Assembly: GCA_033002965.1 (NCBI GenBank)
Contig: JAURVB010010403.1
Location: 1 to 64,000 of the forward strand
Origin: Piper betle
Lineage: Eukaryota > Streptophyta > Magnoliopsida > Piperales > Piperaceae
Reading direction: 5' to 3'
DNA length: 64,000 nt
Below, in pieces: positions 9,855 to 20,739 of this stretch; within the stretch, counting starts at the first letter, position 1, and every line of letters begins with the position of its first letter. The notes beneath the pieces are model-generated. The model did no database searches and was not told the DNA's origin. It saw only the letters and a list, made by a program, of their open reading frames with translations. Made by a program: the position numbers and the translations under genes.

Positions 9855-12110
9855 ATGGAAAGGGAATCATCGGACGAGGACGACCCCCCTCCCTGGCGCC
9901 GGCAAGTTCCCCCGCCACCTCGCCGGCCCGTTCGACGCCGTCCGCCGCCGCATCGGCCGGAGCTTCAACAGATGGTGCCTCCTCGCCCTCTCCCTCCCCC
10001 TCTTCTTCCTCCTCCTCTTCCTCTCCCTCGACGTCGGCACCCTCTTCCGCGCCTCGCCCTTCTCCGCCGCCGCAGTCCCGCCGCCGGCCCGCGGCCGGAT
10101 GCGGGAGGCGGAGCTCCGCGCCCTCTACTTGCTCCGGAACCAGCGGCTGGGGCTCCTTCGTTTGTGGAATCGGAGCTTCGGCCACGGCGAGGGTTTCCCG
10201 TCGAATGCGGCGGATTTTTCGCTCGATGAGATCAGATCGGCTTTGGTTGATCAGATTGAGCTCAACAAGGAGATACAACAGTCGCTTTTGATTTCCCACA
10301 AGGTCGGGAATGTATCGGAGTTGGTCGACGACGGCGTTGCATCGCAGTTCGAGGTCGATGTTTGCAAAAAGGTTGCGCCGGCGAGTGGGAGGAGGAGAAT
10401 CGAGTGGAAGCCGAAGGCGAGTAGGTACTTGTTTGCGATCTGCGTGTCTGGTCAGATGTCGAACCATTTGATCTGTTTGGAGAAGCACATGTTCTTCGCG
10501 GCGCTTTTGGATCGGGTGCTGGTACTTCCAAGCCCCAAATTCGACTACGACTATGATCGGGTGGTGGACATTGAGAACATGAACAAGTGTTTTGGAAAAG
10601 AAGTTGTGATCACGTTTGATGAATTCGCGCGTTTGAAGAAGAAGAAGCATCATTTACATATAGATAGGTTCATATGTTATGTGGCGCAGCCGCCTTGTTA
10701 TCTGGACGATGATCATTTGAGGAAGTTGAAGTCTTTGGGGCTGTCCATGGGCAAGATTGAAGCTGCTTGGCCTGAGGATGGGAAACCCGACCAACCCAAG
10801 AACAGGAAGGTGGAAGATGTGATGCCGGTGTTTTCTTCTGATGATGAAGTTTTGGCTATTGGGGATATGTTCTTTGCCAGTGTGGAGGAGGAGTGGGTGA
10901 TGCAGCCTGGCGGACCTCTTGCACACAATTGTAGGACTATTATTCAACCTAGTCGGCTGATTATTCTTACTGCACAGAGGTTCATACAAACATTCCTGGG
11001 TGGAAATTTCATTGCCCTGCATTTCAGGCGCCATGGCTTTTTGAAGTTCTGGTACATGCTTCTCCTGTTACTCAGTGAAAAGTTGTCTTTTTAGTGTTTG
11101 AGCGTATGGTGCTAGATTGTGCTATCTGGTTGTGCTCATTTACTTGCTTTGGTACCATGTCGACCTTGTGCAATACTGTTGATACTTGACGGGCGACCTT
11201 AATGGATATGGTAATCATGTGTTGTTCTTGTTTTTTTAATTGCATTTGTATGACGTCGCCTAGTATCTTTTTTTTTTGGGGTTCTAAGTGGCATGCTTGT
11301 AATGAATGATATGGCACTTTGACGAAAAGCTCATAACTTTGGTATGTTTTTTTAGAGATTTTAAGAAATGAAGTAGTTATAGTGAAATGCTGTTTTCTCT
11401 TTCAATGTAGAGGATGATTATAAACTGTAAAAGTTCAAAAATGAAATATTTCTTGTCCCATTTTTACTTATTAACTGTTTGTATTTTCAGTAATCTCAAG
11501 AAGGAGAGCTGTTTCTTTCCAATTCCTCAAGCTGCGGATTGCATTCTTCGGGTGGTTGAAAGAGCCAATGCTCCAGTCATATATCTTTCTACTGATGCAG
11601 CTGAAAGTGAGACGGATCTCTTACAGTCTCTGGTTGTTCTCAATGGAAAGTCAGTCCCACTTATTAAAAGGCCAAAGCATAATTCAGCTGAGAAATGGGA
11701 CGCCTACCTGTATAGACATCATCTTGGCGGAGATGATCAGGTATACATCAATTACTCTTAACAGCTAATTTTGCTCTTGATTTATTACCAGTGTTCTCAC
11801 TATATAAATATGTCGTACTTTCGCTAGTTACTAGAAATACTCGATAGTGATTAATGCTTTAGTTCAGTTCGATTGTGATTAATGCTTTAGTTCCTTGGTG
11901 ATGTTTTTTGTTTTCTTTTTTATTACAATAAAGGTCGATGCAATGCTGGACAAGACCATTTGTGCTATGTCAAACGTGTTCATTGGAGCTTCAGGCTCAA
12001 CTTTTACTGAAGACATTCTTCGACTGCGGAAGGATTGGGGTTCTGCATCTGTCTGTGATGAGTATCTATGCCACGGCAAACACCCCAATTTTATAGCTGA
12101 CTTGGAGTGA
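9855..12110 (+). CDS. O-fucosyltransferase family protein, with one frameshift near the start
   Basis: Exons are 9855-11051, 11491-11740 and 11934-12110. The product is a type II Golgi protein: MERESSDEDD, then a membrane anchor (WCLLALSLPLFFLLLFLSL). The lumenal O-fucosyltransferase domain starts with GQMSNHL..EKHMFFAALL and includes IDRFICY.AQPPCYL, EWVMQPGGPLAH, PSRLI.LTAQRFIQTFLG, FIALHFRRHGFLKFC, FPIPQAADC, VIYLSTDAAESET and FIGASGSTFTEDILRLRKDWGSAS. HFRRHGF is the conserved region taken to bind GDP-fucose. The ATG at 9855 and the anchor lie in different frames. Dropping one C from the six-C run at 9884-9889 joins them and makes the total 1622 coding bases plus that extra base, giving 540 residues. 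Without this, the first in-frame Met is at 10099, past the anchor, and the protein would not enter the Golgi. Acceptor specificity cannot be read from the sequence. Confidence 0.85.
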
Positions 12111-14784
12111 AAGTTGCCCGATTCTGATGGTATTCTAATTTCCTTGCAGCATGCAAAGGTTTGATTTCACCCTGAGTCAGCTGCCTTTGTAAAACTTTCA
12201 TTGTCCATCAGTGTCCATTAACACATTGTGTTGTTTTCTTTATTTTCTGTTGGTTGTCTTCTTGCTCATTTTTGTAAATTGGAAAAACATCGATTTGTAC
12301 ATACCTTTTTACCTCTCTAAGAATGTACTCTGCATAGGTTATTTCGGTTCCTTCTGAACTATGACAGGATGTAAATGTGGAGTGGTTGGATGAGATTGCA
12401 TAGTCTGGCAGGTTTTTGCATCTCTACGTTGTATTCATACATATTCTATTGGCGACTTGGAAATAAAATCTCCTTCGGCCGACTCTTGCACACGATTTTC
12501 AAAATTTCTTCACTGTTGGAATCCCCTATAATCACCATGTTCTACCAGGTCAAACACTGTTTTAATCTGGTCTCTGAGAAGATGATTGAAAATCCGTAAA
12601 TTATTTGTCAAACCGTCTATCTGTAATTGTTTTTCCTGACTCTGCGGTTGCAAATCCAAAAGATGAGCAATCTTATTTGTTTAGGAACAGATCAACCCGG
12701 CACAGAGGCTTTAGTATAGGTATTTTCTAGCCAATTCTTCAGTGGCTACAGTACCATGAGTCACCGTCTCTTACTTTTGTTATTTTTTCAGGGTCTCTTT
12801 TCCTTTGTTTTGGCAATGACAGGAGATAAGTAATACAGTCAAAAGATCGCTCTGCATGAGCTTTGCAGTGCTTGGGGAATATCTGGAGAGTATATTTCTA
12901 CAGGTTTGTCATATTTAGGTGCTTGTTTCTTCCCATCTCACTTCCTCAACCAATTACATCCGAATATCGATTGCTTTTGGTCGAGGAATTAGTCTGGTCT
13001 GGGCCATTTCACCAATTGTCCTCATCATTTCAATATGAATACCGTCTCATTTGTTATTTTTTATCAAATTATGACCAACTGGGACAGTTGTAAAAACCGA
13101 TTGTTCCACAGCTCCAGAATAATCACAGGTGGCATAATCAGATTCATCTTAGACGCTTTTGATAATACTATATGACTCACCAATGTTTAATTAATTGATC
13201 ATCTCATTCATAGTTTCAAATTGGTATTCAACGTGCTCGATGATTGGATGCCTTTCGCAGTTACCCAGAAACTGTTGGGAAATATACACTCCAACGAAAA
13301 CAAGCCAGAAAATATTTCCCTTACTCGATGAAAATAAATAGGAGACACCCAAGATAAAAATGGATGGAAACTTTCCTCCCAATTTAGAGAAAAGAAAACC
13401 AACCTACTCGATCAACTTTGATTAAGAAATCTCTTACAATCAAGTATCGAAATAAAATTTGAGAAAACTCTCCTAACCTAAATCAGATCAATAACAAGAT
13501 CTGAAAGATACAATTCTTGAAAAATTGAGAAAACTAACATACACCTCAAATGAACAAATGGATCAATCTAACACCCTGGATTACAACCCCACTTCAACTT
13601 GAGATGATGAAAAACTTTTCCAAACTCTCACCTTGTGAGTGAAACCACTCCCCGTTATATGTGGAAAAACTCCACCCAATACATGTAGAAAATTCTACCA
13701 AAGTGTGAAAAACTTCACCCCAATAAAAGTAGAAACTCTACCCAAATGTGGAAAACTCCACCTAAAAGAGTAACACTACTCCCAATTACAATCCACAGGC
13801 AAAGGTAGAGAAAAAAAGAAATTAACCACCGTTGATCTTGTCGAAGAACCCGAAGTCATATCTTCACCTCACAACAAACAATTTCACTTTCTTCTCTCAC
13901 ATGCACTACCAAATAGTAACCCTGTCTAGATCTGTAATCCCTCAAGTCTCCCCTAAAGGAGAACACTCCATGGAACTTCCCAAAAGGAAAGCACAATAAA
14001 CACATACCTTTAATCACATATTTATCGACTAGAGATATGAATACCACTTGGAAATGAAGAGCCAACTCCAAACACTACTTCTTGAGCATTGGAATCCTCA
14101 CTAACGAGTCTCTTCACGTATTCTACAAATTCTCATCGAATTCGTCGTACCTCTTGGTTTATCTTCATGCCTTTACGACTTTCAATATGACTAAACGTTT
14201 TGTCATGGAAGGGAATATCTCAACAGCCAAGCACCTTCTACTCTCTCTTCTACTCTCTCTGGCTTTCTTCTCCATTGGCTACAAATTACTCTCTGGCTTT
14301 CTTCTCCATTGGCACATCCAATCCTCAAACAATCAACAAAGATAGTAAGTCTAAGCAAATTTTTTATTATAATCTGCAATTTTTTATTTATGAAGTAACA
14401 TTGAAACATGCTGTTAATTACTCATGCACACTTTTGGATGTTCGTTGTTAATCTTCCATCCATGTGTACCTAATATGACCACCTTCTTCGACGGCTCCTC
14501 TTTCACCACGCCACCCACCCCCCCCTCATCATATTTTCTCTCCACCTCTACTTCCCGTGCTCATTGTTGGAATGGTGTAGAATTATTACAGTTTACTTCT
14601 TAGGAGCTTACAGTAAAATGGTTTCTTCGTTCTCAACTGGTAAATATGGAATCGGACCTTTCAGATGTCATTAAAGGAGGAAGCTTTGATTGACCTGTTC
14701 AATCCAAACTATGAATTTACATTAGTCCTTCCTCTGCTCTTTTTCTTCTTCTAGTTCAAGTTAACGTCAAATAATTGGCAGGAA
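12111..14784. other. Intergenic; 3' flank, then repeat-derived DNA
   Basis: The first few hundred bases are 3' flank of the O-fucosyltransferase gene. From about 13273 (tgttgggaaatatacactcc, an LTR-like start) to about 14100 the strand reads A/C-rich. A degenerate repeated word near 13655-13770 takes the form gtggaaaaactccaccc, atgtagaaaattctacc, gtgtgaaaaacttcacccc, gtagaaactctaccc; each is a small inverted motif. A 33-bp tandem duplication (ctctctggctttcttctcc..) lies at about 14255-14310. No protein domain is visible, and an old LTR relic is the best guess. Confidence 0.35.
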
Positions 14785-14968
14785 AGTAGCTTGACTTGTA
14801 CCCACCATGGCCGCCACTTCTTGCAAGTCTCAATTGGCATTCAATTCTACTATTATATATTATTACAATATATATATAAAACTCTGTACAGCAGACCAAG
14901 AGCTAGAGAAGTATAGACAACTCTGTATAGCAGTCCAGAGCAGAGCTAAAGAAGAATTGAGGAGGAGA

Positions 14969-15748
14969 ATGTCGGATGAAGGGGGTGGACGTGGTTGCCA
15001 ATTGAACGACGGCGGGGCGATGTTTGGATTAGCGATGGTGGCGGTGGTCATCGCCATCGCCTTTGCCGTTGTCTTCCTCTTCTTCCTCCACCTCTGCTCC
15101 AAATGGTACTTGCGTCGGCACCGGACCTCGTACTCAAACCATGACATCAACAATCTCATCTCCGGCAACGCCGTCACCGGAGGTCTAGACGCATCAATTC
15201 TCCGATCGCTGCACGTGGTGAGCTTCAAGATTGCAGATTACAAAGACGGGATGGAGTGTTCGGTGTGCTTGTGCGAGGTATTGGAGGGGGAGAAGGCGAG
15301 GTTGCTCCCCAACTGCAACCATGGCTTCCATTTGGAGTGCATCGACATGTGGTTCCGGTCTCACTCCACCTGCCCACTCTGCCGGAGCACGGTTTCGCTC
15401 GCGCCGGCGCCGGTTTCCGGCCATGCACCGCCGGAAACGACGGACATACCGACCAACGTTCTGTTATGGGAGAGTGACGACCCGGTGAACGCCGGCCGAG
15501 CTCGTGTTGAAGATGGGTCGACGTCTCCTTCCACTTCTTCCACCGCTCCTTCGGCCACTTCTTCCTCGTCGCCGTCGGCCAGCGCCAGAGAAGAAGATGC
15601 CGGCGGGAAGATTGTGATCGACGTAGCTAGGCAAAATGGGGTGGGGGCGGAGGAGTCGCCCAGGTCGCCAGCTTCACGGTTGAGGTCTTCTAGGAAGCTG
15701 TTTGACAGGGAGGGGAGGTGGATGGCACGGAGCACAAGAAGAAGGTGA
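14969..15748 (+). CDS. RING-H2 finger protein, ATL type (copy A)
   Basis: A single-exon protein of 259 residues. After a short N-terminus (MSDEGG..) comes one membrane segment (about residues 19-40, rich in VAVVIAIAFAVVFLFFL), a basic stop-transfer (CSKWYLRRHR), a GLD-like motif (GGLDASILRSL), then the RING-H2 domain. Its ligands are CSVC, LPNCNHGFHLEC and CPLC, and it holds the IDMWF signature Trp needed for E2 binding in this family. The tail is Ser/Thr-rich and probably disordered. ATLs are membrane-anchored E3 ubiquitin ligases, often stress-induced; the target is unknown. The frame is open upstream to an ATG at 14807, but the match to copy B suggests that part is leader, so 14969 is preferred. 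The C-terminus (..RSTRRR) differs from copy B because of a 2-bp difference. Confidence 0.88.
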   Translation: MSDEGGGRGCQLNDGGAMFGLAMVAVVIAIAFAVVFLFFLHLCSKWYLRRHRTSYSNHDINNLISGNAVTGGLDASILRSLHVVSFKIADYKDGMECSVCLCEVLEGEKARLLPNCNHGFHLECIDMWFRSHSTCPLCRSTVSLAPAPVSGHAPPETTDIPTNVLLWESDDPVNAGRARVEDGSTSPSTSSTAPSATSSSSPSASAREEDAGGKIVIDVARQNGVGAEESPRSPASRLRSSRKLFDREGRWMARSTRRR

Positions 15749-16034
15749 GGGAGATGTGGAGCAGGGAACGGCGAAGCTCTGAAAAAGCTTGGTGGCCGCC
15801 ATTGCCCGATGGTGTGCCATCATCGGTCATGGCTACGATGAAAAGAAAGAGTTACGAATTGGGATGGCTCGCCGTACCACATGATCGGCGTTTACCGCAA
15901 ATCCCTAACAACGGATTAGATATTGATGTGTGGATTATTATGGTTAATACATGAAAAGAATTTCCCTTGTCCCCACTTGTGCATATTGATATACATAGTC
16001 TATAAAAACACTTCTTATACAAATAAGATGTATA

Positions 16035-16290
16035 AGGTGTAGAGGTTCGGTTACTCGGACATTGGCTCAAGGCATTTTCTCTTCCCCCTCTTACCATGCC
16101 CTTAAAAAGCAAGGTCGCCTTGCATCTCGATAACCATCTTTCGACTAACCTAGCCTCCTCTGTCCTTCGGGACTTCAACAAGGGGTAGTACAAGAATATT
16201 CACCTATTGTCCATCGACTACGCATTTCGGCCCTAATCTTATGCCTTCACTCACCCTCCGTAAGGCGAACTTTGGGGAGGAACACTAATA
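16035..16290 (-). pseudogene. Plastid 23S rRNA fragment in nuclear DNA (NUPT)
   Basis: The minus strand reads as plastid-type 23S rRNA: GGAGGGTGAGTgaaggc, then GTAGTCGATGGACAA.AGG, GTGAATATTC.TGTACTACC, CCTTGTTG, GGAGGCTAGGTTAG.CGAAA, GATGGTTATCG, and GAGAAAATGCC..GAGCCAATG. There are many small substitutions and indels, so it is an old transfer and not an active rRNA gene. Only about 250 bases of the nearly 2.8-kb gene are present. Confidence 0.8.
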
Positions 16291-16613
16291 ATAGCTAGGG
16301 ATAATATTGTTCATAAACAAAACTCTTGAATTTTTATGAAAGCGTTTCATTTGCTTCTATTCCGTAAAAGTTTCATTTTCCCAGAATCAATATTGTCAAT
16401 TGCTGCAATTCTTCCTGAATAGCCTCGATTCTCTTGTCAAGAGTCGCTTTGAAAGTTTGACCCTAAATTCTTCTAAGATTTCCCATCCGGAAAGAAGAAA
16501 AAACACTCTTTGTCTCAAGAAATGTGTTGAAAAATGCCAGATGTACTTACGACTTGATTTCTGATTATGATTGTATGATCAGACAAATCTTTTTTTTGTC
16601 AATGAATTTGAAG
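16291..16613. other. Unassigned segment between two plastid fragments
   Basis: Lies between the 23S and psbC pieces. It may be further organellar DNA, since both neighbours are, but no gene could be recognised on either strand. Confidence 0.25.
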
Positions 16614-16985
16614 TGGCTTATTTCGTACCAGAGAGACCCATGTATGAACAAGGATTAATTTTACTTCCACATCCCTAGCTACTCTAGGTTGGGGCCGAGG
16701 ACCGGGTGGGAAGTTATTGACACATTTCCATACTTTGTATCTGGAGTACTTTACCTAATTACTTCCGCATTTTTAGGCTTTGGTGGTATTTACCATACAC
16801 CTCTAGGACCTGAGAATCTAGAAGAATTTTTTCTATTCTTTGTTTATGTATGGAAAGATAGAAATATAATGACCACAAGTTTGGGTATTCACTTAATTTT
16901 GTTAGGTATTGGTGCATTTTTTATAATATTTGGGGGGGGGGGGGATGTAAGGAAAATCACCAACTTGACCCTTAGCCCAAGTGTT
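16614..16985 (+). pseudogene. psbC: Plastid psbC (CP43) fragment in nuclear DNA
   Basis: Codes in broken frames for the CP43 stretch [17 protein letters not shown], then [35 protein letters not shown]-like text, [12 protein letters not shown] and [17 protein letters not shown]. The frame is lost between LLPH and VIDTF, and roughly 13 residues (the ALYFGGVYDTWAP stretch) are missing before GGGDV, where a G9-10 run now stands. It is a nuclear relic of a photosystem II antenna gene, not a working gene. An open frame of about 116 codons survives over part of it. Confidence 0.85.
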
Positions 16986-17104
16986 ACATTTGAAGACCTA
17001 GACAAAATGAGCACGGAAGAAAAAAAAGACCATATGTAGATAATGAAGAACTATAAGATTGAATTACCCATAAGAAGTCTCGGAGTTACCCATTATAGCA
17101 TGGC

Positions 17105-17600
17105 TGTTATAAACACACGAACACATGATTGTGTAATTAGGATGTCGAAAATTTTTTATTTACATCTATGATAATAATTAGTCATTACAAATTATAAACT
17201 ACTTTCATCGCATTAATTTAAAGCACATGTGCTAATGAAAAAAAATATACAGACAACCGAAACCTCTGTAATATATATGGGCTGACATTTTATTTAATCG
17301 ACATATTATTTAACAAACTTGTATAAATATACTAATCCCACGGCCCACAATAAATATGAAATAATTTTTAAGCTTAGTCATCATATTCGACGGTTATGGA
17401 CTTAATTAAAAACAATTAGCGTGTCCATCGGCACCTAAGAGAGGCCTGGAATGGGAGAGATAGATGGTGGGCAGCATGACTTGTTCATTCTTTTTGATGT
17501 TTCAATGAGCTGGGAATCCAATGAATTGACATGGTACCTACCATGCCCGCCGCTTCTTCTTGCACGTTTCAATTGGCATTCAATTCTACTATTATATATT
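17105..17600. repeat. Upstream segment of RING copy B, also present at 20740-21165
   Basis: This stretch (gtgtaattaggatgtcgaaa, then catcgcattaattt, gacatattatttaacaaact, tttttgatgtttcaatgag) is repeated with high similarity at 20740-21165. From about 17540 it also matches the leader of copy A (14800-14875). It marks the edges of the tandem duplication that made the RING locus. Any promoter of copy B would lie here. Confidence 0.75.
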
Positions 17601-17627
17601 ATTACAATATACCTATATATATATATA

Positions 17628-18440
17628 TGAGGAGTGATTTGCTGTACTGCAGCATATATACGAGGAGTGATTTGCTGTACTGCAGCACAGCCAAGATGGC
17701 TGTGCTGCAGTGTTTCAGCCGTTGGATCAAATCCAACGGCTGAAACATGACAACCATAAAAAAAAAAAAATTTGCTCCGCCGCCGGCCGCCGCCGGCCGA
17801 CGCGTCGCCGCCACCCCGGCCGACGCGACGCCACCCCCTGCCCCGCCCGTCGCCGCCCCGCCGGGGGCGGCGACGTATCCGCCGGGCGACGGGGCGGCGG
17901 ATCTAGCCGCCCCGGGTCTTCCCCTGCCGGCCCGCCGCCCCGCCGCCGGGCGACACCACCGCCGCTCGTCCCCCGCCCGCCACCCCGCCGCGCGACGCCC
18001 CGCCGTCCCCCGCCCGCCACCCCGCCGCGCGACGCCCCCGTCCCTCGTCCTCCGTCCCCCGCCCGCCACCCCGCCGCGCCCCCCTCGGCCCCGCCGCCAC
18101 CCTGCCCCGCCCCCTTCGGCCCCCGCCGCCACCCCGCCGCGCCCCCCTCGGCCCCCGCCCGCCACCCCGCCGCGCCCCCCTCGGCCTCCGCCCGCCACCC
18201 AGCCGTGCCGCGCCCCGCGCCCCCGTCCCCTGTCGCCGGCGCCCCCCCCCGGCCGTCGCCGGCGCCGGGCAGCCTTCCCGCCCCCTCCGCCGTCGCTGCT
18301 GCGGCGGCGGCGCCGGCGCCGCCCCCCCTTTTTTTCCTTTTTTTTTTTTTTAGATCTTGGCCGTTGGATGCTAATCCAACGGCCAAGATCATACTGCAGC
18401 ACAGCCAAGATGGCTGTGCTGCAGTACAGGAAGATTTATT
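17628..18440. mobile_element. E3: G/C-core palindromic element in the leader of RING copy B
   Basis: Both ends hold the same 33-bp palindrome (17679-17711 and 18393-18425; 15-bp perfect arms actgcagcacagcca with loop aga). Inside these lie inner palindromes at 17713-17745 (15-bp arms tttcagccgttggat) and 18353-18390 (17-bp arms gatcttggccgttggat). Then come an A-run (left, from 17758) and a T-run (right, to 18350), and a core (about 17772-18325) that is nearly all G and C. The flanks are cctatatatat on the left (17611) and cctatatatata on the right (about 18440), a likely target duplication in a TA run. Copy A has no insertion at the same place. No transposase is encoded. A long Pro/Arg/Ala frame through the core is a composition effect. 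Confidence 0.75.
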
Positions 18441-18534
18441 CCTATATATATACCTCTGTACAGCAGACCAAGAGCTAGAGGTAGACAGCTGTATAGCGGA
18501 CCAGAGCAGAGCTAAAGAAGAATTGAGGAGGAGA

Positions 18535-19359
18535 ATGTCGGATGAAGGGGGTGATGGTGGTGGATGCCAATTGAACGACGGCGGGGCGATGTCGTGGTTT
18601 GGCTTGCCGATGGTGGCGGTGGTCATCGCCATCGCCGTTGCCGTTGTCTTCCTCTTCTTCCTCCACCTCTGCTCCAAATGGTACTTGCGTCGGCACCGGA
18701 CCCCGGACTCAAACCATGGCATCAGCAATCTCATCTCCGGCGACGCCGTCGCTGGAGGCCTGGACGCATCAATTCTCCGATCGCTGCACGTGGTGAGCTT
18801 CAAGATTGGAGATTACAAAGACGGGATGGAGTGTTCGGTGTGCTTGTGCGAGGTGTCGGAGGGGGAGAAGGCGAGGTTGCTCCCCAACTGCAACCATGGC
18901 TTCCATTTGGAGTGCATCGACATGTGGTTCCGGTCTCACTCCACCTGCCCACTCTGCCGGAGCACGGTTTCGCTCGCGCCGGCGTCGGTTTCCGGCCATG
19001 CACCGCCGGAGACGACGGACATACCGACCAACGTTCTGTTATGGGAGAGTGACGACCCGGTGAACGCCGGCCGAGCTCGTGTTGAAGATGGGTCGACGTC
19101 TCCTTCCACTTCTTCCACCTCTCCTTCGACCACTTCTTCCTCGTCGCCGTCGGCCAGCGCCAGAGAAGAAGATGCCGGCGGGAAGATTGTGATCGACGTA
19201 GCTAGGCAAAATGGGGTGGGGGCGGAGGGGTCGCCCAGGTCGCCAGCTTCGCGGTTGAGGTCTTCTAATAAACTGTTTGACAGGGAGGGGAGGTGGATGG
19301 CACGGAGCACAAGAGAAGAAGGTGAGGGAGATGTGGAGCAGGGAACGGCGAAGCTCTGA
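18535..19359 (+). CDS. RING-H2 finger protein, ATL type (copy B)
   Basis: A close paralogue of copy A, 274 residues, with the same order: short N-terminus, one membrane segment (VAVVIAIAVAVVFLFFL), basic stretch, GLD-like motif, RING-H2 (CSVC, LPNCNHGFHLEC, CPLC, IDMWF) and Ser-rich tail. It is predicted to act as a membrane-bound E3 ubiquitin ligase. The open frame runs back without a stop to 17710, through element E3, and would give a 549-residue protein. The homologous start is at 18535, as in copy A, so the upstream part is rejected. A 2-bp insertion near 19312 relative to copy A replaces the RRR end with a longer acidic tail ending GTAKL. Element E3 in the leader may have changed its expression. 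Confidence 0.87.
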   Translation: MSDEGGDGGGCQLNDGGAMSWFGLPMVAVVIAIAVAVVFLFFLHLCSKWYLRRHRTPDSNHGISNLISGDAVAGGLDASILRSLHVVSFKIGDYKDGMECSVCLCEVSEGEKARLLPNCNHGFHLECIDMWFRSHSTCPLCRSTVSLAPASVSGHAPPETTDIPTNVLLWESDDPVNAGRARVEDGSTSPSTSSTSPSTTSSSSPSASAREEDAGGKIVIDVARQNGVGAEGSPRSPASRLRSSNKLFDREGRWMARSTREEGEGDVEQGTAKL

Positions 19360-19463
19360 AAAAGCTTGGTGGCCGCCATTGCCCGATGGTGTGCCATCAT
19401 CGGCCAGCCATGGCTACGATGAAAAGAAAGAGTTACGAATTGGGATGGCTCGCCGTACCACAT

Positions 19464-20080
19464 GATCGGCTTTTATTACGGTTAAATTTTTAAATAGAAA
19501 ACAATGAAAATTATTTACCAAATAATTAAGATATTTTAAGATTTTGATGAACATGCTCGAATCTATCTCTACATGGTTTGATATTTTCTCATTTTTTTAT
19601 ACGCTGACTAGACAGGTTTTGTTTTTTTCATTCTTATCGTATTTTGGTCTTTCCTTTGTTTTTAATAATTTTAAATTGATAGCCACTTAGAAGTTTAAAT
19701 CCTTTTAGCGGAAGATAATTTATATTAGGTATTCAATGTAAATAGTTAGTTTTGATCAGGGCAAAAAATATTTGTTAGGAATTTTCAACTTAATATTTGT
19801 CAATTTTTTTACTAAGTTTTCAAATTGTAAAATTATTGTTTATTTATTTATCATAATTCATTTAAAAGGTAAAATTTTTATTGTTTTTGAATATTATATA
19901 TTTTTAATTGTATATTTTAACAAAATTTCAAAATGTTTGTCCGACATGGCCGACACATTACGTTGCTCTAGGCTAGTAGATGTACATAAACTGATAGTTT
20001 CTAATTTAAATGAAATATTTTTTGCTACGGTAAGTAGTAAACATACTAATTATACTATGCATGTTATAAACATAGTTGCA
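19464..20080. other. AT-rich intergenic DNA after RING copy B
   Basis: AT-rich, with T-runs and no domain-bearing frame. The duplicated 3' region of the RING genes ends at about 19465. No feature can be supported. Confidence 0.35.
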
Positions 20081-20084
20081 GAAA

Positions 20085-20715
20085 TCAGAATCAGAATTGG
20101 AGTCGGTCTTTAAAGAGAGTCACTGAATTGGATCGAATCAGTCTAAATCGGTCAGGAATCAGTTTAGTTGAATCGATCTAAATTAGTCCTATACAAAAAT
20201 TTTAAATTTAGTCAAAATCGGTGGGTTATTAATTATAGAATATGTCATTTTGATATTATGGTATGTATTATCTTTTATGGTATTTTTCATATTTTTTGAT
20301 TTTTTTGAATTATTTAGAGCTAGTTATTATTTTTGACTCAAGTCGGATTCGAGTCAGTTAATTACGTGAATGCCACATTATTTCTTTATTTTTTCCCATG
20401 TTCTCTCCCACACCTGTCATCCTCTATCCCCAGTCGTCGCCGTCGCCACCGCCCAATCTCCCACCAGCAACCCCCCCCCCCCCACACCACACTGCCACCC
20501 CCTTCTGTCCCTCTAGATCCTCTCTCCCCTCCCCCCACCCAGCCACCTCGTTGCCCAATCGCCACCCTTGCCGCTCACCATCACCACCCTGTCCTCCCCC
20601 TGCCCCATCTATCGCCGCCATCTGGAATCGGCCGATTTGGGCGGATTCCAAAATCAATTAGAATTGGGCAGAATCGGCTCGAATCGACCGATTCGCATGA
20701 AAACCGATTTATTTA
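20085..20715. repeat. Degenerate GAATCGG-word arms around a C-rich core
   Basis: The left arm (about 20085-20360) repeats words such as gaatcag, gaatcgat and aaatcggtc. A strongly C-rich tract (20400-20610, including a C13 run) follows. The right arm (20620-20710) reads ggaatcggccgatt, gaatcggctcgaatc and gaccgattcgc. The overall design, short-word arms around a C-rich core, resembles elements E1-E3, but no clean palindrome pair or target duplication was found. Confidence 0.35.
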
Positions 20716-20739
20716 ATTTTTTTAAATTAAAAATCAGGT

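Noticed and set aside
9835..10653. A 272-codon minus-strand frame over the O-fucosyltransferase first exon
   Set aside because: It is a shadow of the GC-rich exon. The plus strand has the recognised domain, splice sites and membrane anchor.
16689..17039. A 116-codon frame as a working photosystem gene
   Set aside because: It is a diverged psbC fragment with lost frame upstream and an internal deletion, so it is plastid-derived nuclear DNA.
17710..18534. N-terminal extension of RING copy B
   Set aside because: It lies in an inserted element absent from copy A. Homology between the copies supports the start at 18535.
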